A stretch of 64,000 bases of DNA from Pseudomonadota bacterium (GTDB lineage Bacteria; Pseudomonadota; Alphaproteobacteria; Sphingomonadales; Sphingomonadaceae). The stretch covers positions 263,060-327,059 of the forward strand of contig JAEXAW010000006.1 in NCBI GenBank assembly GCA_023458055.1, read 5' to 3'. Shown one piece after another: positions 32,890 to 42,585 of this stretch; position 1 is the first letter of the stretch; each line of letters opens with the position of its first letter. A model generated the notes under the pieces. It saw only the letters and a list, made by a program, of their open reading frames with translations. It had not been told where the DNA came from and did not search any database. The translations under genes were made by a program, and so were the position numbers.

Positions 32890-33366
32890 ATGACGATGCT
32901 GTGGCGCAACATGGGTGGGGTTTCAATGATTTTCGGGCGGAAGAAGCGGGTCATCAACCGGTTGCTGATTGTTGAAGACGAGCCTTTGATCGCGTTCGAC
33001 AACGAAATGTTTCTTGAAGGCGCCGGGTATGATGTCGTCGCCACTGTCAATAGTGCAGAAGATGCCATCGAAGTCCTCAGCAACCGCGCCGATCAGATTG
33101 ATGCGATTGTGCTCGATTATAATCTTGCCGGCCCCGCAAGCGGTATTGCGGTTGCGCAGGTGGCCAAGGACAAGGGCATCAAGGTCTTGTTCGTCACTGG
33201 CGAATGCCCGGAAAATGTCGACGGCACGGCGGTGGGGTGCCTCACCAAGCCTTATACGCAAAAGCATCTGCTCGCGGCGCTGGATGTGGTCGAACAAATC
33301 GCGGAAGGCAAAACGCCTAAAACTGTCCCTGAAACCCTTACGTTGTTCACATCCCATCAAGCCTGA
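32890..33366 (+). CDS. Single-domain response regulator (receiver only)
   Basis: A 158-residue protein with one receiver domain and no output domain. Acidic pair E29-D30 (LLIVEDEP), phospho-acceptor D76 (IVLDYNLAGP), T103 (LFVTGE) and K120 (CLTKPYT) are all present. The FVTGE segment is close to, but not the same as, the FATGUY motif of alphaproteobacterial stress-response receivers. The true start may be Met13 (32926), which has a better ribosome site. An EcfG-type promoter lies upstream. Confidence 0.9.
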   Translation: MTMLWRNMGGVSMIFGRKKRVINRLLIVEDEPLIAFDNEMFLEGAGYDVVATVNSAEDAIEVLSNRADQIDAIVLDYNLAGPASGIAVAQVAKDKGIKVLFVTGECPENVDGTAVGCLTKPYTQKHLLAALDVVEQIAEGKTPKTVPETLTLFTSHQA

Positions 33367-33447
33367 CGCTCTTAGCCCTTGCTTGCCTCGGTGAGCCTCT
33401 TTAGGGGCTTATTCGACAATATATCATGCGGGGAGGATGAGAGGCGT

Positions 33448-35169
33448 ATGGCCACAACGACGCTAAGCGAAGGCGCTGCCCCGCAAAAGCTTAAAGGCCT
33501 GAAATTGCTCATTGCGGCATTCAAGAACCGCAAGATGGGGGTGCAGCTGGCGTTCGGGTTTTCGTCTGGCTTGCCCTATGCCCTTTTGCTCGGAACGCTC
33601 TATGCCTGGCTGGGCGAAGCAAAGGTTGATCTGGAAACGATGGGCGTTTTTTCGCTGATCGGTCTCGCTTACTCCTTTAAATTTCTGTGGTCTCCGGCGG
33701 TTGACCGTGTGCAATTGCCGCTATTGGGCAAACTTGGGCGACGCAAAAGCTGGATCGCCTTGGCGCAAATCATGATCGGTGTTTTCCTGATCCTGATGTC
33801 GATGATGAATCCGCAAACCTCGCTGGGTCTATTTTCGCTAATGGCAGGTCTTGGGGCATTTGCCTCGGCCACTCAGGACATTGTGATTGATGCCTGGCGC
33901 GTTGATGTAGCAGACGAAACCGCAACGCTGGATATCATGTCCGCAGTTTATCAGCTCGGCTTTCGTTCCGCGAGCCTGCTTGGCGGCGCGATCGCCTTGA
34001 TTTTGGCACAGCGGTTCGGCTGGCCTGCAGTTTATGGCGGCATGGGCGTGATTATGCTGCTGTTGCTGGGTATCACGCTTATAGCGCCCGATACGCCGCG
34101 ACCGGCAGCGGACCTCAATGTTGATCATTTGCGGGAAGCCGGACAGATTGAACCAAAAATTCGTATGATCGCACTGGCGGTGGTTGGTGCGCTGTGGACC
34201 TGGGCCTTGTTCACGGTGATGAAATTCATGATCATATCGTTGAGCGCGGCCCCCGACGCCCGTCCGGATTCCAAGGAATTTGTACAAACTTACGGGTTGC
34301 TGATCGTATTCGCCACAGTAATTCTACCCGGCGCGATTGCCGGTATGCTGGAATATTGGCGGCGCAATGGCCGCTATACGCTAACCACAGCTGTTCCTGC
34401 CCGAACCGGGCGCGATCGCGGGCTGGATTATATTTATAATGCCCTCATTACGCCTTTGGCCGAACTCATCGGTCGTCTTAAATGGGCCGCGATCCTCGTA
34501 TTGGCGATTATCCTGACATATCGCTTTACCGACGCCGTATGGGGGCCGTTCGCCCTGCCATTTTATTTGCAGGAACTTCACTACACCAATGATGAGGTCG
34601 CGATTGCATCGAAGATTTTCGGCATATTGATGATCATGGTCGGGATCAGCTTGGGCGCCGTGAGCTTCGCGACGTTGGGGCGAATGCCGACGCTGATTTT
34701 CGGTGCCTTGATTGCCGCTCTTACCAATCTACTTTACGCAGATCTCGCCTCGGGCGGCCATTATCTCGATATTTTCGGCCGCAGCACCGGCTTTTATGCT
34801 CTGATCGGCGGCGTCAGTTCGATCTTTAATTTTGAACATAGCGAACGGCTGGCGCGTCTGATGTTGGCCATCGCCGGTGAAAATCTGGCCAGCGGGCTTG
34901 CTGGTGCCGCCTATGTCGCTTTTCTGTCGAGCATGGTTTCAAAAAAATATAGTGCGGTCCAATATGCGCTAATGTCGTCGCTAACCTTGTTGGTGGGCAC
35001 GCTGGGGCGCGGAGCCTTGGGGCAGATGATCGAAGAACAAGGCTATGTGCCGGTATTTTGGTTGACCATGTGGCTCGGCATGATCGCTGTTGTCCTGTGC
35101 ATTTTGGAATGGGTGAGACAATCGCGCTCGCCGGATACCCCGCAGGTCAATCCGGAAGCTGGCGATTGA
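33448..35169 (+). CDS. AmpG-like MFS transporter (muropeptide permease family)
   Basis: A 573-residue transporter with at least 12 hydrophobic segments. The N-terminal half shows AmpG features: FGFSSGLPYALLLGTLYAWL, LAYSFKFLWSPAVDR, GRRKSWIALAQIMI and SATQDIVIDAWRVD. Two long insertions are hydrophilic. AmpG imports anhydromuropeptides for cell-wall recycling, and substrate here is inferred. The ATG at 33448 follows GAGGATGAGAGG. The end overlaps the convergent folC by 23 bp. Confidence 0.87.
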   Translation: MATTTLSEGAAPQKLKGLKLLIAAFKNRKMGVQLAFGFSSGLPYALLLGTLYAWLGEAKVDLETMGVFSLIGLAYSFKFLWSPAVDRVQLPLLGKLGRRKSWIALAQIMIGVFLILMSMMNPQTSLGLFSLMAGLGAFASATQDIVIDAWRVDVADETATLDIMSAVYQLGFRSASLLGGAIALILAQRFGWPAVYGGMGVIMLLLLGITLIAPDTPRPAADLNVDHLREAGQIEPKIRMIALAVVGALWTWALFTVMKFMIISLSAAPDARPDSKEFVQTYGLLIVFATVILPGAIAGMLEYWRRNGRYTLTTAVPARTGRDRGLDYIYNALITPLAELIGRLKWAAILVLAIILTYRFTDAVWGPFALPFYLQELHYTNDEVAIASKIFGILMIMVGISLGAVSFATLGRMPTLIFGALIAALTNLLYADLASGGHYLDIFGRSTGFYALIGGVSSIFNFEHSERLARLMLAIAGENLASGLAGAAYVAFLSSMVSKKYSAVQYALMSSLTLLVGTLGRGALGQMIEEQGYVPVFWLTMWLGMIAVVLCILEWVRQSRSPDTPQVNPEAGD

Positions 35170-36463
35170 GCCTCAATACCTTGCCGGCAAGATAGAGCGA
35201 GCCTGCGATGAGGACGGGGCGGCTGCTTGTTCGGGTTAGGGCCGCTTCCACATCATCTGCCGCTTCGGCGCTAAAACCGTGAGCCTGCGCTGCTATGACG
35301 ATATCGTCGGGCGCATGGCTGGCGTGATCCGGGACCGGGATCGCAATGATATGGAGCGGCAAGCCTTCGAGTTCGGTCAGGTAGCCGCTCAAATCTTTGT
35401 TCGCGAGCAGGCCGAAGATCAGCGTTGTGGGCCCTTTGTCAGCGAGAAATTTATGGATTTCCCGTGCGGCATGAGGGTTGTGCCCGCCGTCGAGCCAGAT
35501 TTCATCGGCGGTTGAGCGCGCGGTCAATGGCCCTTCGCCGAGCCGCTGTAACCGCGCGGGCCAGCGCGCGGCGCCGATGCCAGAGGCGATGGCTTCCTGC
35601 GATACAGATAGCGCCGATTGATGGCGCAGCAGGGCGACGGCAAGCGCTGCATTGTCCGTCTGATGCCCGCCCGCAAGGGTGGGGAGGGGCAGGGTGAGCG
35701 TCCCCCGTGCATCCTGATATATGAGGCCGTCGGCCCCGACATTGGCCGACCAATCGCGGTTACGCCGGATCAGGGCCGCGCCCGTCGTATCGGCTACCCC
35801 GGCAATCGCCGCTTCCATCACAGGGGTATAGCTTTGCGTTACCAGCGGAACACCCTGCTTTGCGATGCCTGCCTTTTCAAAAGCGATGCGCGCCAGCGGA
35901 TCGGCGGGCGTGCCTGTTTCGGGTGCGAGGAGAAATTCCTTATGGTCAATAGCTAATCCCGCTATCCCGCAGGCAATGGGCTGTTCCAGCACATTGGTCG
36001 CGTCCAGCCGCCCACCGAGGCCGACCTCGAAGATGCACGCATCGGCTGGCGTGCGCGCAAAAGCCAGCATGGCAACCGCGGTCGTGACCTCGAAAAAGCT
36101 CGGCTGGATCGTGCCGCTGGCATCCAGCACTTCGGCGAGGAGATCGGCCAGCTCATCGTCAGCAATCAGCTGCCCGCCCACCCTGATCCGTTCATTGTAG
36201 CGCACTAGATGGGGGCTGGTGAACACATGCACGCTGAGGCCTTGCGCTTCCAACATCGCGCGCAGGAACGCGCAGGTCGATCCTTTTCCGTTGGTTCCGG
36301 CAATATGAAAGCTCGGCGGCAAGGCGCGCTGCGGGTTGCCGAGCGCCTCCAGCAGCGCGGCTATGCGCGATAGTCCCAGCACGTCGCGACCCGGCGACAG
36401 CATCGCCAGCCGGTCAAGCTGTGCCTGCACCGCGGGATGGTTGGATTTTGCGCCGTCGGCCAT
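35147..36463 (-). CDS. folC: Bifunctional folylpolyglutamate synthase/dihydrofolate synthase
   Basis: FolC adds glutamate to dihydropteroate and to reduced folates. The 438-residue Mur-ligase-type protein has the P-loop HIAGTNGKGST, SPHLVRYNERI, FEVGLGGRLDATN and a C-terminal DGGHNPHA. It is the last gene of the trpF-trpB-trpA-accD-folC run, 12 bp after accD. Confidence 0.95.
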   Translation of the reverse strand: MADGAKSNHPAVQAQLDRLAMLSPGRDVLGLSRIAALLEALGNPQRALPPSFHIAGTNGKGSTCAFLRAMLEAQGLSVHVFTSPHLVRYNERIRVGGQLIADDELADLLAEVLDASGTIQPSFFEVTTAVAMLAFARTPADACIFEVGLGGRLDATNVLEQPIACGIAGLAIDHKEFLLAPETGTPADPLARIAFEKAGIAKQGVPLVTQSYTPVMEAAIAGVADTTGAALIRRNRDWSANVGADGLIYQDARGTLTLPLPTLAGGHQTDNAALAVALLRHQSALSVSQEAIASGIGAARWPARLQRLGEGPLTARSTADEIWLDGGHNPHAAREIHKFLADKGPTTLIFGLLANKDLSGYLTELEGLPLHIIAIPVPDHASHAPDDIVIAAQAHGFSAEAADDVEAALTRTSSRPVLIAGSLYLAGKVLRLNRQLPD

Positions 36464-36475
36464 GGTCGCAGGACG

Positions 36476-37330
36476 TCAGGCGGCTTTCTTGCCCGCCATC
36501 AGATAATCGATCAGCCTGGCCAGCGTGTCGCGCATATCCTTGCGTTCGACCACCATGTCGAGCATGCCATGGTCGAGTAGATATTCCGCACGCTGGAAGC
36601 CTTCGGGCAGTTTTTCGCGGATCGTGTTTTCGATCACCCGCTGCCCCGCAAAGCCGATCAGGGCTCCGGGTTCGGCGAGTTGCACGTCTCCGAGCATGGC
36701 ATAGCTGGCGGTCACCCCGCCGGTGGTGGGGTCCGTCATCACCACGATATAAGGCAGCCCCGCCGCGTGCAGCCGCGAGATCGCCACGGTCGATTTGGGC
36801 ATTTGCATGAGCGACAAAATGCCCTCCTGCATCCGCGCGCCGCCTGCGGCCGTGAAGATGATATAGGGTGCTTTTGCAGAGATGGCGGCTTCTACGCCTT
36901 GGACAAAGGCGGCGCCAACCGCGATCCCCATCGATCCGCCCATGAAAGCGAAATCCTGCACGCCCACAACGGCGGCGTGCCCTTCGATCTTGCCGCTCGC
37001 GTTGATGAGCGCATCCTGCTCGTCGGTTGCCGCGCGCGCGGCCTTGATCCGGTCGGCGTAGCGCTTGCTGTCCTTGAACTTGAGCGGGTCTTCGGCAACC
37101 TTGGGCGTCGGCAGGATGCTATATTTGGCATCGTCGAACAGCTGGTCAAACCGCGCCTTGGGACCGATGCGATCATGGTGGTCGCATTTCGGGCAGACAA
37201 AAAGATTGTCCTCCCATTCCTTCATGAACACCATCTGGTGACAGCTTTTGCACTTGTGCCACAGATTATCGGGCGTTTCGCGCTTGGTGATGAAGGGGAT
37301 CGAATTCCGAACGCGATCAAGCCAACTCAT
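36476..37330 (-). CDS. accD: Acetyl-CoA carboxylase carboxyltransferase subunit beta
   Basis: AccD is the beta half of the carboxyltransferase that makes malonyl-CoA. The 284-residue protein has an N-terminal four-cysteine zinc site (CKSCHQ and CPKCDHH), then the crotonase-like fold with GARMQEGILSLMQM and DPTTGGVTASYAMLGD. The start overlaps the trpA stop by ATGA, so it is translationally coupled. Confidence 0.96.
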   Translation of the reverse strand: MSWLDRVRNSIPFITKRETPDNLWHKCKSCHQMVFMKEWEDNLFVCPKCDHHDRIGPKARFDQLFDDAKYSILPTPKVAEDPLKFKDSKRYADRIKAARAATDEQDALINASGKIEGHAAVVGVQDFAFMGGSMGIAVGAAFVQGVEAAISAKAPYIIFTAAGGARMQEGILSLMQMPKSTVAISRLHAAGLPYIVVMTDPTTGGVTASYAMLGDVQLAEPGALIGFAGQRVIENTIREKLPEGFQRAEYLLDHGMLDMVVERKDMRDTLARLIDYLMAGKKAA

Positions 37331-38136
37331 GCTTTTTCCTCCTCGGGAGCGAGCGCGGTGGCGAGGCTCCGGACATAATCTTCAACATAGGGCGCAGCGT
37401 CGGTGCCATGTTTGGCGATAATATCAACGATGCCCGAGCCGACCACCACGCCATCGGCAACCTTGCCAATAGCGGCCGCCTGTTCCGGCGTGCGGATGCC
37501 AAAGCCGACCGCGACGGGAAGCGTGGTCGCCGCCTTCAATCGCGCCACGGCATCATCGATGCTCGCCTGCGCGGCCTGTTGCAACCCGGTAATCCCGGCG
37601 ACCGAGACATAATAGAGAAACCCGCTCGCGCCTTCGAGGACCGCAGGCAGGCGTGCGGCATCGGTCGTCGGGGTCGCCAGACGGATGAGGTCGATCCCTG
37701 CGGCCCGTAACGCGGGGCCTAACGCAGCATCTTCCTCGGGCGGGATATCGACGCAGATAATGCCATCGACACCGGCCTCGTTCGCCGCTTTTGCAAACCA
37801 GTCCGCGCCGCGCCGTACCATCGGATTGGCATAGCCCATGAGGACAAGCGGCACCGCCGGGTGGCGCGTGCGAAACCTGCGGACAATATCCAATATCGCC
37901 GCCGTCGTGGTGCCTGCGCCAAGGCTGCGCAAGTTTGCGGCCTGGATCGCGGGACCATCAGCCATCGGATCGGTGAACGGCATGCCGAGTTCGATCACGT
38001 CCGCGCCGCCCGCCACCAGCGCATCGAGAATCGCGTCGGTATCGTTAGGCGTCGGATCGCCGCCGGTGATGAACGTCACCAATGCGGCGCGGCCTTGTTC
38101 GCGCGCCGTTGCAAAGGCTTGGCTGAGACGCGTCAT
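37327..38136 (-). CDS. trpA: Tryptophan synthase alpha subunit
   Basis: TrpA cleaves indole-3-glycerol phosphate to indole, which is passed to TrpB. The 269-residue TIM barrel has VTFITGGDPTPNDT, the catalytic-site phrase ELGMPFTDPMADGPAIQ and GFGIRTPEQ near the phosphate site. The start at 38136 is the conserved N-terminus (MTRLSQAF). The frame is open further upstream, but that part overlaps trpB in another frame. Confidence 0.96.
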   Translation of the reverse strand: MTRLSQAFATAREQGRAALVTFITGGDPTPNDTDAILDALVAGGADVIELGMPFTDPMADGPAIQAANLRSLGAGTTTAAILDIVRRFRTRHPAVPLVLMGYANPMVRRGADWFAKAANEAGVDGIICVDIPPEEDAALGPALRAAGIDLIRLATPTTDAARLPAVLEGASGFLYYVSVAGITGLQQAAQASIDDAVARLKAATTLPVAVGFGIRTPEQAAAIGKVADGVVVGSGIVDIIAKHGTDAAPYVEDYVRSLATALAPEEEKA

Positions 38137-38164
38137 TGAGCCCTCTCGCATATCGTAACCATCG

Positions 38165-39394
38165 TCAGAAGGTCTCTCCCATCGCGGCTGCGACCGTGCC
38201 GACATCCTTGTCGCCGCGGCCCGAGAGGTTGACGATGAGGATTTCGTCTTTGCCCATTTGCGGCGCATGTTTTTCCGCGGCTGCCAGCGCGTGCGCGGAT
38301 TCGAGCGCGGGAATGATGCCTTCGAGCGCGCAGCAGCGGTGGAACGCCGCGAGGGCTTCGCTGTCGGTGATCGGCTCGTAGCTGACCCGGCCCGCTTCGT
38401 GGAGCCAGGCATGTTCGGGGCCGATACCGGGATAGTCGAGCCCCGCCGATATGCTGTGCGCTTCGGCAATCTGGCCGTCCTCGTCCTGCAACAAATAGGT
38501 TTTGTTGCCATGAAGGATGCCGGGCGACCCGCCCTTGAGGCTTGCGGCATGCTTGCCGGTGAGGCCTTCGCCCGCGGCTTCGATGCCGACGATGGCGACA
38601 CCGGGATCATCCAAAAACGCATGGAACAGCCCGATCGCGTTCGATCCGCCGCCGACCGGCGCAATGATCCGATTGGGGAGGCGGCCTTCCAGGTCAAGTA
38701 TCTGCTGGCGCGCCTCAATGCCGATGATCGACTGGAAATCCCGTACCAGCTCGGGATAGGGATGCGGCCCCGCTGCTGTCCCGATAATGTAAAACGTATC
38801 ATGGACATTGGCGACCCAGTGGCGCAGCGCCTCGTTCATGGCGTCCTTCAATGTCTGCGCGCCGCTTTCGACCGGACGGACTTGTGCGCCGAGTAATTTC
38901 ATGCGGAACACATTGGGCTGCTGGCGTTCGACATCCTTTGCACCCATGAAGATGGTACAGGGAAGGCCAAAGCGCGCGGCGACCGTGGCGGTCGCAACGC
39001 CATGCTGGCCCGCACCGGTTTCCGCAATGATGCGCGTTTTGCCCATGCGCCGGGCGAGCAGGATCTGGCCGATGCAATTATTGATCTTGTGCGCGCCGGT
39101 GTGGTTCAAATCCTCGCGCTTGAGGTAAATCTTCGCGCCGCCCAGCGCTTCTGTCATCCGCTCGGCAAAATAGAGCGGGGAGGGGCGACCGACATAATGG
39201 TTGAGGAGGCCGGTCATTTCCGCATGGAAGGCCGGGTCGTCCTTGGCGGCGCGATATTCGCGCTCAAGGTCCAGGATCAGCGGCATCAGCGTTTCGGCGA
39301 CATAGCGCCCGCCATAATCGCCGAAATGGCCTTCGGCATCGGGCTGGTTGCGATAGCTGTTGGGCGGAACGGAAGGAGAGATAATGTCGGTCAT
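38165..39394 (-). CDS. trpB: Tryptophan synthase beta subunit
   Basis: TrpB joins indole and serine using PLP. The 409-residue protein has the PLP-lysine segment LNHTGAHKINN, the glycine-rich phosphate loop GGGSNAIG and SAGLDYPGIGPEHAWL. It precedes trpA by 28 bp and overlaps trpF by ATGA, giving the common alphaproteobacterial trpFBA order. Confidence 0.97.
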   Translation of the reverse strand: MTDIISPSVPPNSYRNQPDAEGHFGDYGGRYVAETLMPLILDLEREYRAAKDDPAFHAEMTGLLNHYVGRPSPLYFAERMTEALGGAKIYLKREDLNHTGAHKINNCIGQILLARRMGKTRIIAETGAGQHGVATATVAARFGLPCTIFMGAKDVERQQPNVFRMKLLGAQVRPVESGAQTLKDAMNEALRHWVANVHDTFYIIGTAAGPHPYPELVRDFQSIIGIEARQQILDLEGRLPNRIIAPVGGGSNAIGLFHAFLDDPGVAIVGIEAAGEGLTGKHAASLKGGSPGILHGNKTYLLQDEDGQIAEAHSISAGLDYPGIGPEHAWLHEAGRVSYEPITDSEALAAFHRCCALEGIIPALESAHALAAAEKHAPQMGKDEILIVNLSGRGDKDVGTVAAAMGETF

Positions 39395-40032
39395 GATTGC
39401 TGCACCGCATTAAGGAAAGCAGCCATCTTGTCCACATTCTTTTGCCCCGGCGCGTCCTCGACGCCGGAAGATACATCAACCAGCGGGGCATTGGTGATAG
39501 CGATGGCCTCGGCAACATTGGCCGGATCAAGCCCGCCGGATAGGCCCCAAGGCTGGTTGATACGCACGCCGCGCAGCAATTCCCAATCGAAGCGAAGCCC
39601 GTTGCCACCGGGGAGATTGCTGTCAGCCGGAGGCTTAGCATCGAATAGCACGCGATCGACCAGCCCCTCATAATTGCGCGCGGCGGCGAGGTCGGCGCTG
39701 GTGCGCACTGGCAAGGCCTTCCACAGTTTGACGTCATAACGTCGCTTAATTTTCACGAGAAATTGCGGGGTTTCGCTACCATGCAACTGGATCACGTCGG
39801 GTTGCATGCAAGCCATCGCCTGAGCGATAAGGTCGAATTCGGGGTCGACGAGGAGCAACACCTTTCCGGCACCGCCGGCGCGACTTGCAAGTTGCGCCAA
39901 CCCGTCCAGCGGCACATGACGCGGGCTTTTTGCAAAATGGACAAAACCGATAAAATCGGCGCCCAAATGCGCGGCAGCGGCAACAGTGTCAGGCGTGTTC
40001 AGCCCGCATATTTTGGTGAGGCAGCGGGGCAT
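39391..40032 (-). CDS. trpF: Phosphoribosylanthranilate isomerase
   Basis: TrpF carries out the Amadori rearrangement in tryptophan synthesis. The 213-residue TIM barrel begins TKICGLNTPDTVAAA, with the catalytic Cys in KICG, and has DFIGFVHFAKSPRHV, VIQLHGSETP and GGLDPANVAEAI, the phosphate-binding part, plus DVSSGVEDAPG. It is 9 bp after pyrF. Confidence 0.95.
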   Translation of the reverse strand: MPRCLTKICGLNTPDTVAAAAHLGADFIGFVHFAKSPRHVPLDGLAQLASRAGGAGKVLLLVDPEFDLIAQAMACMQPDVIQLHGSETPQFLVKIKRRYDVKLWKALPVRTSADLAAARNYEGLVDRVLFDAKPPADSNLPGGNGLRFDWELLRGVRINQPWGLSGGLDPANVAEAIAITNAPLVDVSSGVEDAPGQKNVDKMAAFLNAVQQS

Positions 40033-40041
40033 GGCCGCTCG

Positions 40042-40716
40042 TCAGAGCGTCGCTTCAATCGCGCGCGCCGCCTGATCGGGATCGTCGGCCTTGCTGATCG
40101 GGCGTCCGACGACAATGATCGAGGCCCCGCGCGCCATTGCTTCTGCGGGCGTCACTGTGCGTTTCTGGTCGCCCATCGCGCCATTTGCCGGGCGGACGCC
40201 GGGAACAACAAAAAAGCCATCTTTCCATGATTTATGGACGGTCTTTACTTCTTCGCCTGAACAAACAATGCCATCCAGCCCTGCCTCACGCGCGAGGTCG
40301 GCCAGCCGTTCAACCTGTCCGATGGGATTGCCCGAAACGCCAATCGCGCCGAGGTCATCCTGATCCAGGCTGGTCAAGACGGTAACGGCGACCACCTTGG
40401 CGTTGGCACCCGCCGCAGCCTTGGCGTCTTCCATCATCGCCCGCCCGCCCGCCGCATGGACCGTGAGGATGGAGGGCTCGAGCGGATTCAGCGCCTGGAT
40501 TGCCTTGGCGACCGTGTTCGGAATATCGTGCAGTTTCAAATCGAGGAAGATCGGCAAGCCGTGCTTAGCCATTTCATGCACGCCATGATGGCCATTGGCA
40601 GAGAAAAATTCGAGGCCCAGCTTAATGCCTCCGACATGATTACGCACTTTGGCGACCAGCGCATCCGCATCATCCAGATTGGGCGTATCAACGGCGAGAT
40701 ATATCGGGCAACTCAT
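40042..40716 (-). CDS. pyrF: Orotidine 5'-phosphate decarboxylase
   Basis: PyrF makes UMP from OMP. The 224-residue TIM barrel has YLAVDTPNLDDA, the catalytic motif FLDLKLHDIPNTV with its Lys/Asp pair and VPGVRPANGAMGDQKR near the C-terminus. It sits between lapA and trpF on the same strand. Confidence 0.96.
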   Translation of the reverse strand: MSCPIYLAVDTPNLDDADALVAKVRNHVGGIKLGLEFFSANGHHGVHEMAKHGLPIFLDLKLHDIPNTVAKAIQALNPLEPSILTVHAAGGRAMMEDAKAAAGANAKVVAVTVLTSLDQDDLGAIGVSGNPIGQVERLADLAREAGLDGIVCSGEEVKTVHKSWKDGFFVVPGVRPANGAMGDQKRTVTPAEAMARGASIIVVGRPISKADDPDQAARAIEATL

Positions 40717-40756
40717 AATTTTCTCATGGGCTTACGGGTTGAAGATAAGACTAAAC

Positions 40757-41104
40757 CTAGATCGGTGTTTCCAGAGTAGGTACCGTGGTCGGAAGCGGAT
40801 TTCCGGTAAATTCGGTGCCCGTCTTGGCGGCATTTTGCGCCCGGAGGTCGGCGAGCTGGCGCTCCGCATTTTCGAGGCGGCGGGTGAGGTTCCACTTGCT
40901 CGCGCGATAGACCAGCCAGAGCGGAATCATACCCAGCGCATAGGCGCCAAGGATCAGCAGGGGCAGGAATGTGTCGAGCCGTAGCCCTTGGGTTGCGCCC
41001 ATACCGGGCCAAATCTTCACGCTGACCGGGATCCAGTTCCACATCGAAAACATGACCACGGCCACCGCCGTAATCACCCAGAATAAGGTACGCAGCATCT
41101 GCAT
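40757..41104 (-). CDS. lapA: LapA family (DUF1049) membrane protein
   Basis: A 115-residue protein with two hydrophobic segments (about 4-24 and 45-68) and a cytoplasmic coiled coil (RRLENAERQLADLRAQNA). This is the LapA/DUF1049 layout, linked in E. coli to lipopolysaccharide assembly with LapB. The proline/threonine-rich tail has no recognised function. It heads the pyrF-trp-accD-folC run with a 40-bp gap before pyrF. Confidence 0.8.
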   Translation of the reverse strand: MQMLRTLFWVITAVAVVMFSMWNWIPVSVKIWPGMGATQGLRLDTFLPLLILGAYALGMIPLWLVYRASKWNLTRRLENAERQLADLRAQNAAKTGTEFTGNPLPTTVPTLETPI

Positions 41105-41183
41105 TGGACGTTTCCCCTCATAGCGACGTCTTATGAATGGGCGACTTTTAGGTGGCTTCTTGCGCTTTGGCGAGTCTCAATTG

Positions 41184-42506
41184 TCAGCCCGCATCCGGTC
41201 CGAACACGCGATCAAAGATCGTATCGACCTGTTTCAGATGATAGCCGAGATCGAATTTTTCCTCGATTTGTTCGGGCGAAAGTGCCGCCGTGACGTCAGC
41301 GTCTGCCTTGAGCAAATCGAGCAGCGATAATTGCCCGTCGGATTCCCACACCTTCATCGCGTTGCGCTGGACGAGGTGGTAGGCATCCTCGCGGCTGACG
41401 CCCGCTTGGGTGAGCGCAAGCAGCACCCGCTGCGAATGGACGAGGCCGCCCATCTTGTCCAAATTCTTTTGCATCCGCTCAGGGTAAACCAGCAGCTTGT
41501 CGATCACGCCGGTGAGGCGCGCCAGGGCGAAATCGAGCGTGATCGTTGCATCCGGGCCGATATAGCGCTCAACCGAGGAATGGCTGATGTCGCGTTCGTG
41601 CCACAGCGCAACATTTTCCAGCGCGGGCGTCACATAGCCGCGCACCATGCGGGCAAGGCCGGTGAGATTTTCGGTGAGCACCGGATTGCGCTTGTGCGGC
41701 ATCGCCGACGAACCCTTTTGCCCGGGCGAGAAATATTCTTCGGCCTCGAGCACTTCGGTACGCTGCAAATGGCGGATTTCCACGGCAAGGCGCTCGATGG
41801 ACGAGGCAATGACGCCAAGTGTCGCGAAGAACATGGCATGGCGGTCGCGCGGGATCACCTGTGTCGAGACCGGCTCGACCGCGAGGCCCATTTTGTCCGC
41901 GACATGCTGTTCGACCGCGGGATCGATATTGGCGAAGGTGCCGACCGCGCCGGAAATGGCGCAGGTTGCGATGTCCTTGCGCGCGGCGACGAGGCGCTCG
42001 CGGTTGCGGCTGAACTCGGCATAGGCTTCGGCCATTTTGAGCCCGAAGGTGACGGGTTCGGCATGGATGCCGTGGCTGCGGCCGATGGACGGCGTCATCT
42101 TATGCTCAAAGGCGCGGCGCTTCAATGCGGCGAGGAGCGCGTCGATATCGGCCAGCAAAATGTCACTCGCCCGCGCCAATTGTACCGCAAGGCAGGTGTC
42201 GAGCACGTCCGACGAGGTCATCCCCTGATGCATGAAGCGCGCCTCATCGCCGACATTATCCGCAACCCAGGTGAGGAAGGCGATCACATCATGTTTGGTG
42301 ACGGCTTCGATGGCGTCGATCTTGTCGACCTCGATTTTAGGGTTGGTTGCCCACCAGTCCCACAGCGCCTTGGCCGCGCTCTTGGGGACGACACCAAGGT
42401 CGGCTAGGGCGTCGGTCGCATGGGCTTCAATCTCGAACCAGATTTTGAACCGCGATTCGGGCTCCCAAATGGCAACCATATCGGGACGGGCGTAGCGCGG
42501 GATCAT
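41184..42506 (-). CDS. purB: Adenylosuccinate lyase
   Basis: PurB cleaves SAICAR and adenylosuccinate in purine synthesis. The 440-residue protein has FLTWVADNVGDEARFMHQGMTSSDVLDT and the fumarase/aspartase signature GSSAMPHKRNPV. The active-site phrase SHGIHAEPVTFG is also present. It is transcribed towards lapA with 79 bp between. Confidence 0.96.
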   Translation of the reverse strand: MIPRYARPDMVAIWEPESRFKIWFEIEAHATDALADLGVVPKSAAKALWDWWATNPKIEVDKIDAIEAVTKHDVIAFLTWVADNVGDEARFMHQGMTSSDVLDTCLAVQLARASDILLADIDALLAALKRRAFEHKMTPSIGRSHGIHAEPVTFGLKMAEAYAEFSRNRERLVAARKDIATCAISGAVGTFANIDPAVEQHVADKMGLAVEPVSTQVIPRDRHAMFFATLGVIASSIERLAVEIRHLQRTEVLEAEEYFSPGQKGSSAMPHKRNPVLTENLTGLARMVRGYVTPALENVALWHERDISHSSVERYIGPDATITLDFALARLTGVIDKLLVYPERMQKNLDKMGGLVHSQRVLLALTQAGVSREDAYHLVQRNAMKVWESDGQLSLLDLLKADADVTAALSPEQIEEKFDLGYHLKQVDTIFDRVFGPDAG

Positions 42507-42585
42507 GCAAGGGCACCTTCTGGATAGAAATGATCAGGGATTGGCTCGGCGCCTAGCAAAGGCGCGCGCCTTCGTCCATCCGCCA

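Noticed and set aside
38137..38808. In-frame upstream extension of trpA
   Set aside because: It overlaps trpB on the same strand in another frame; the conserved TrpA start is at 38136.
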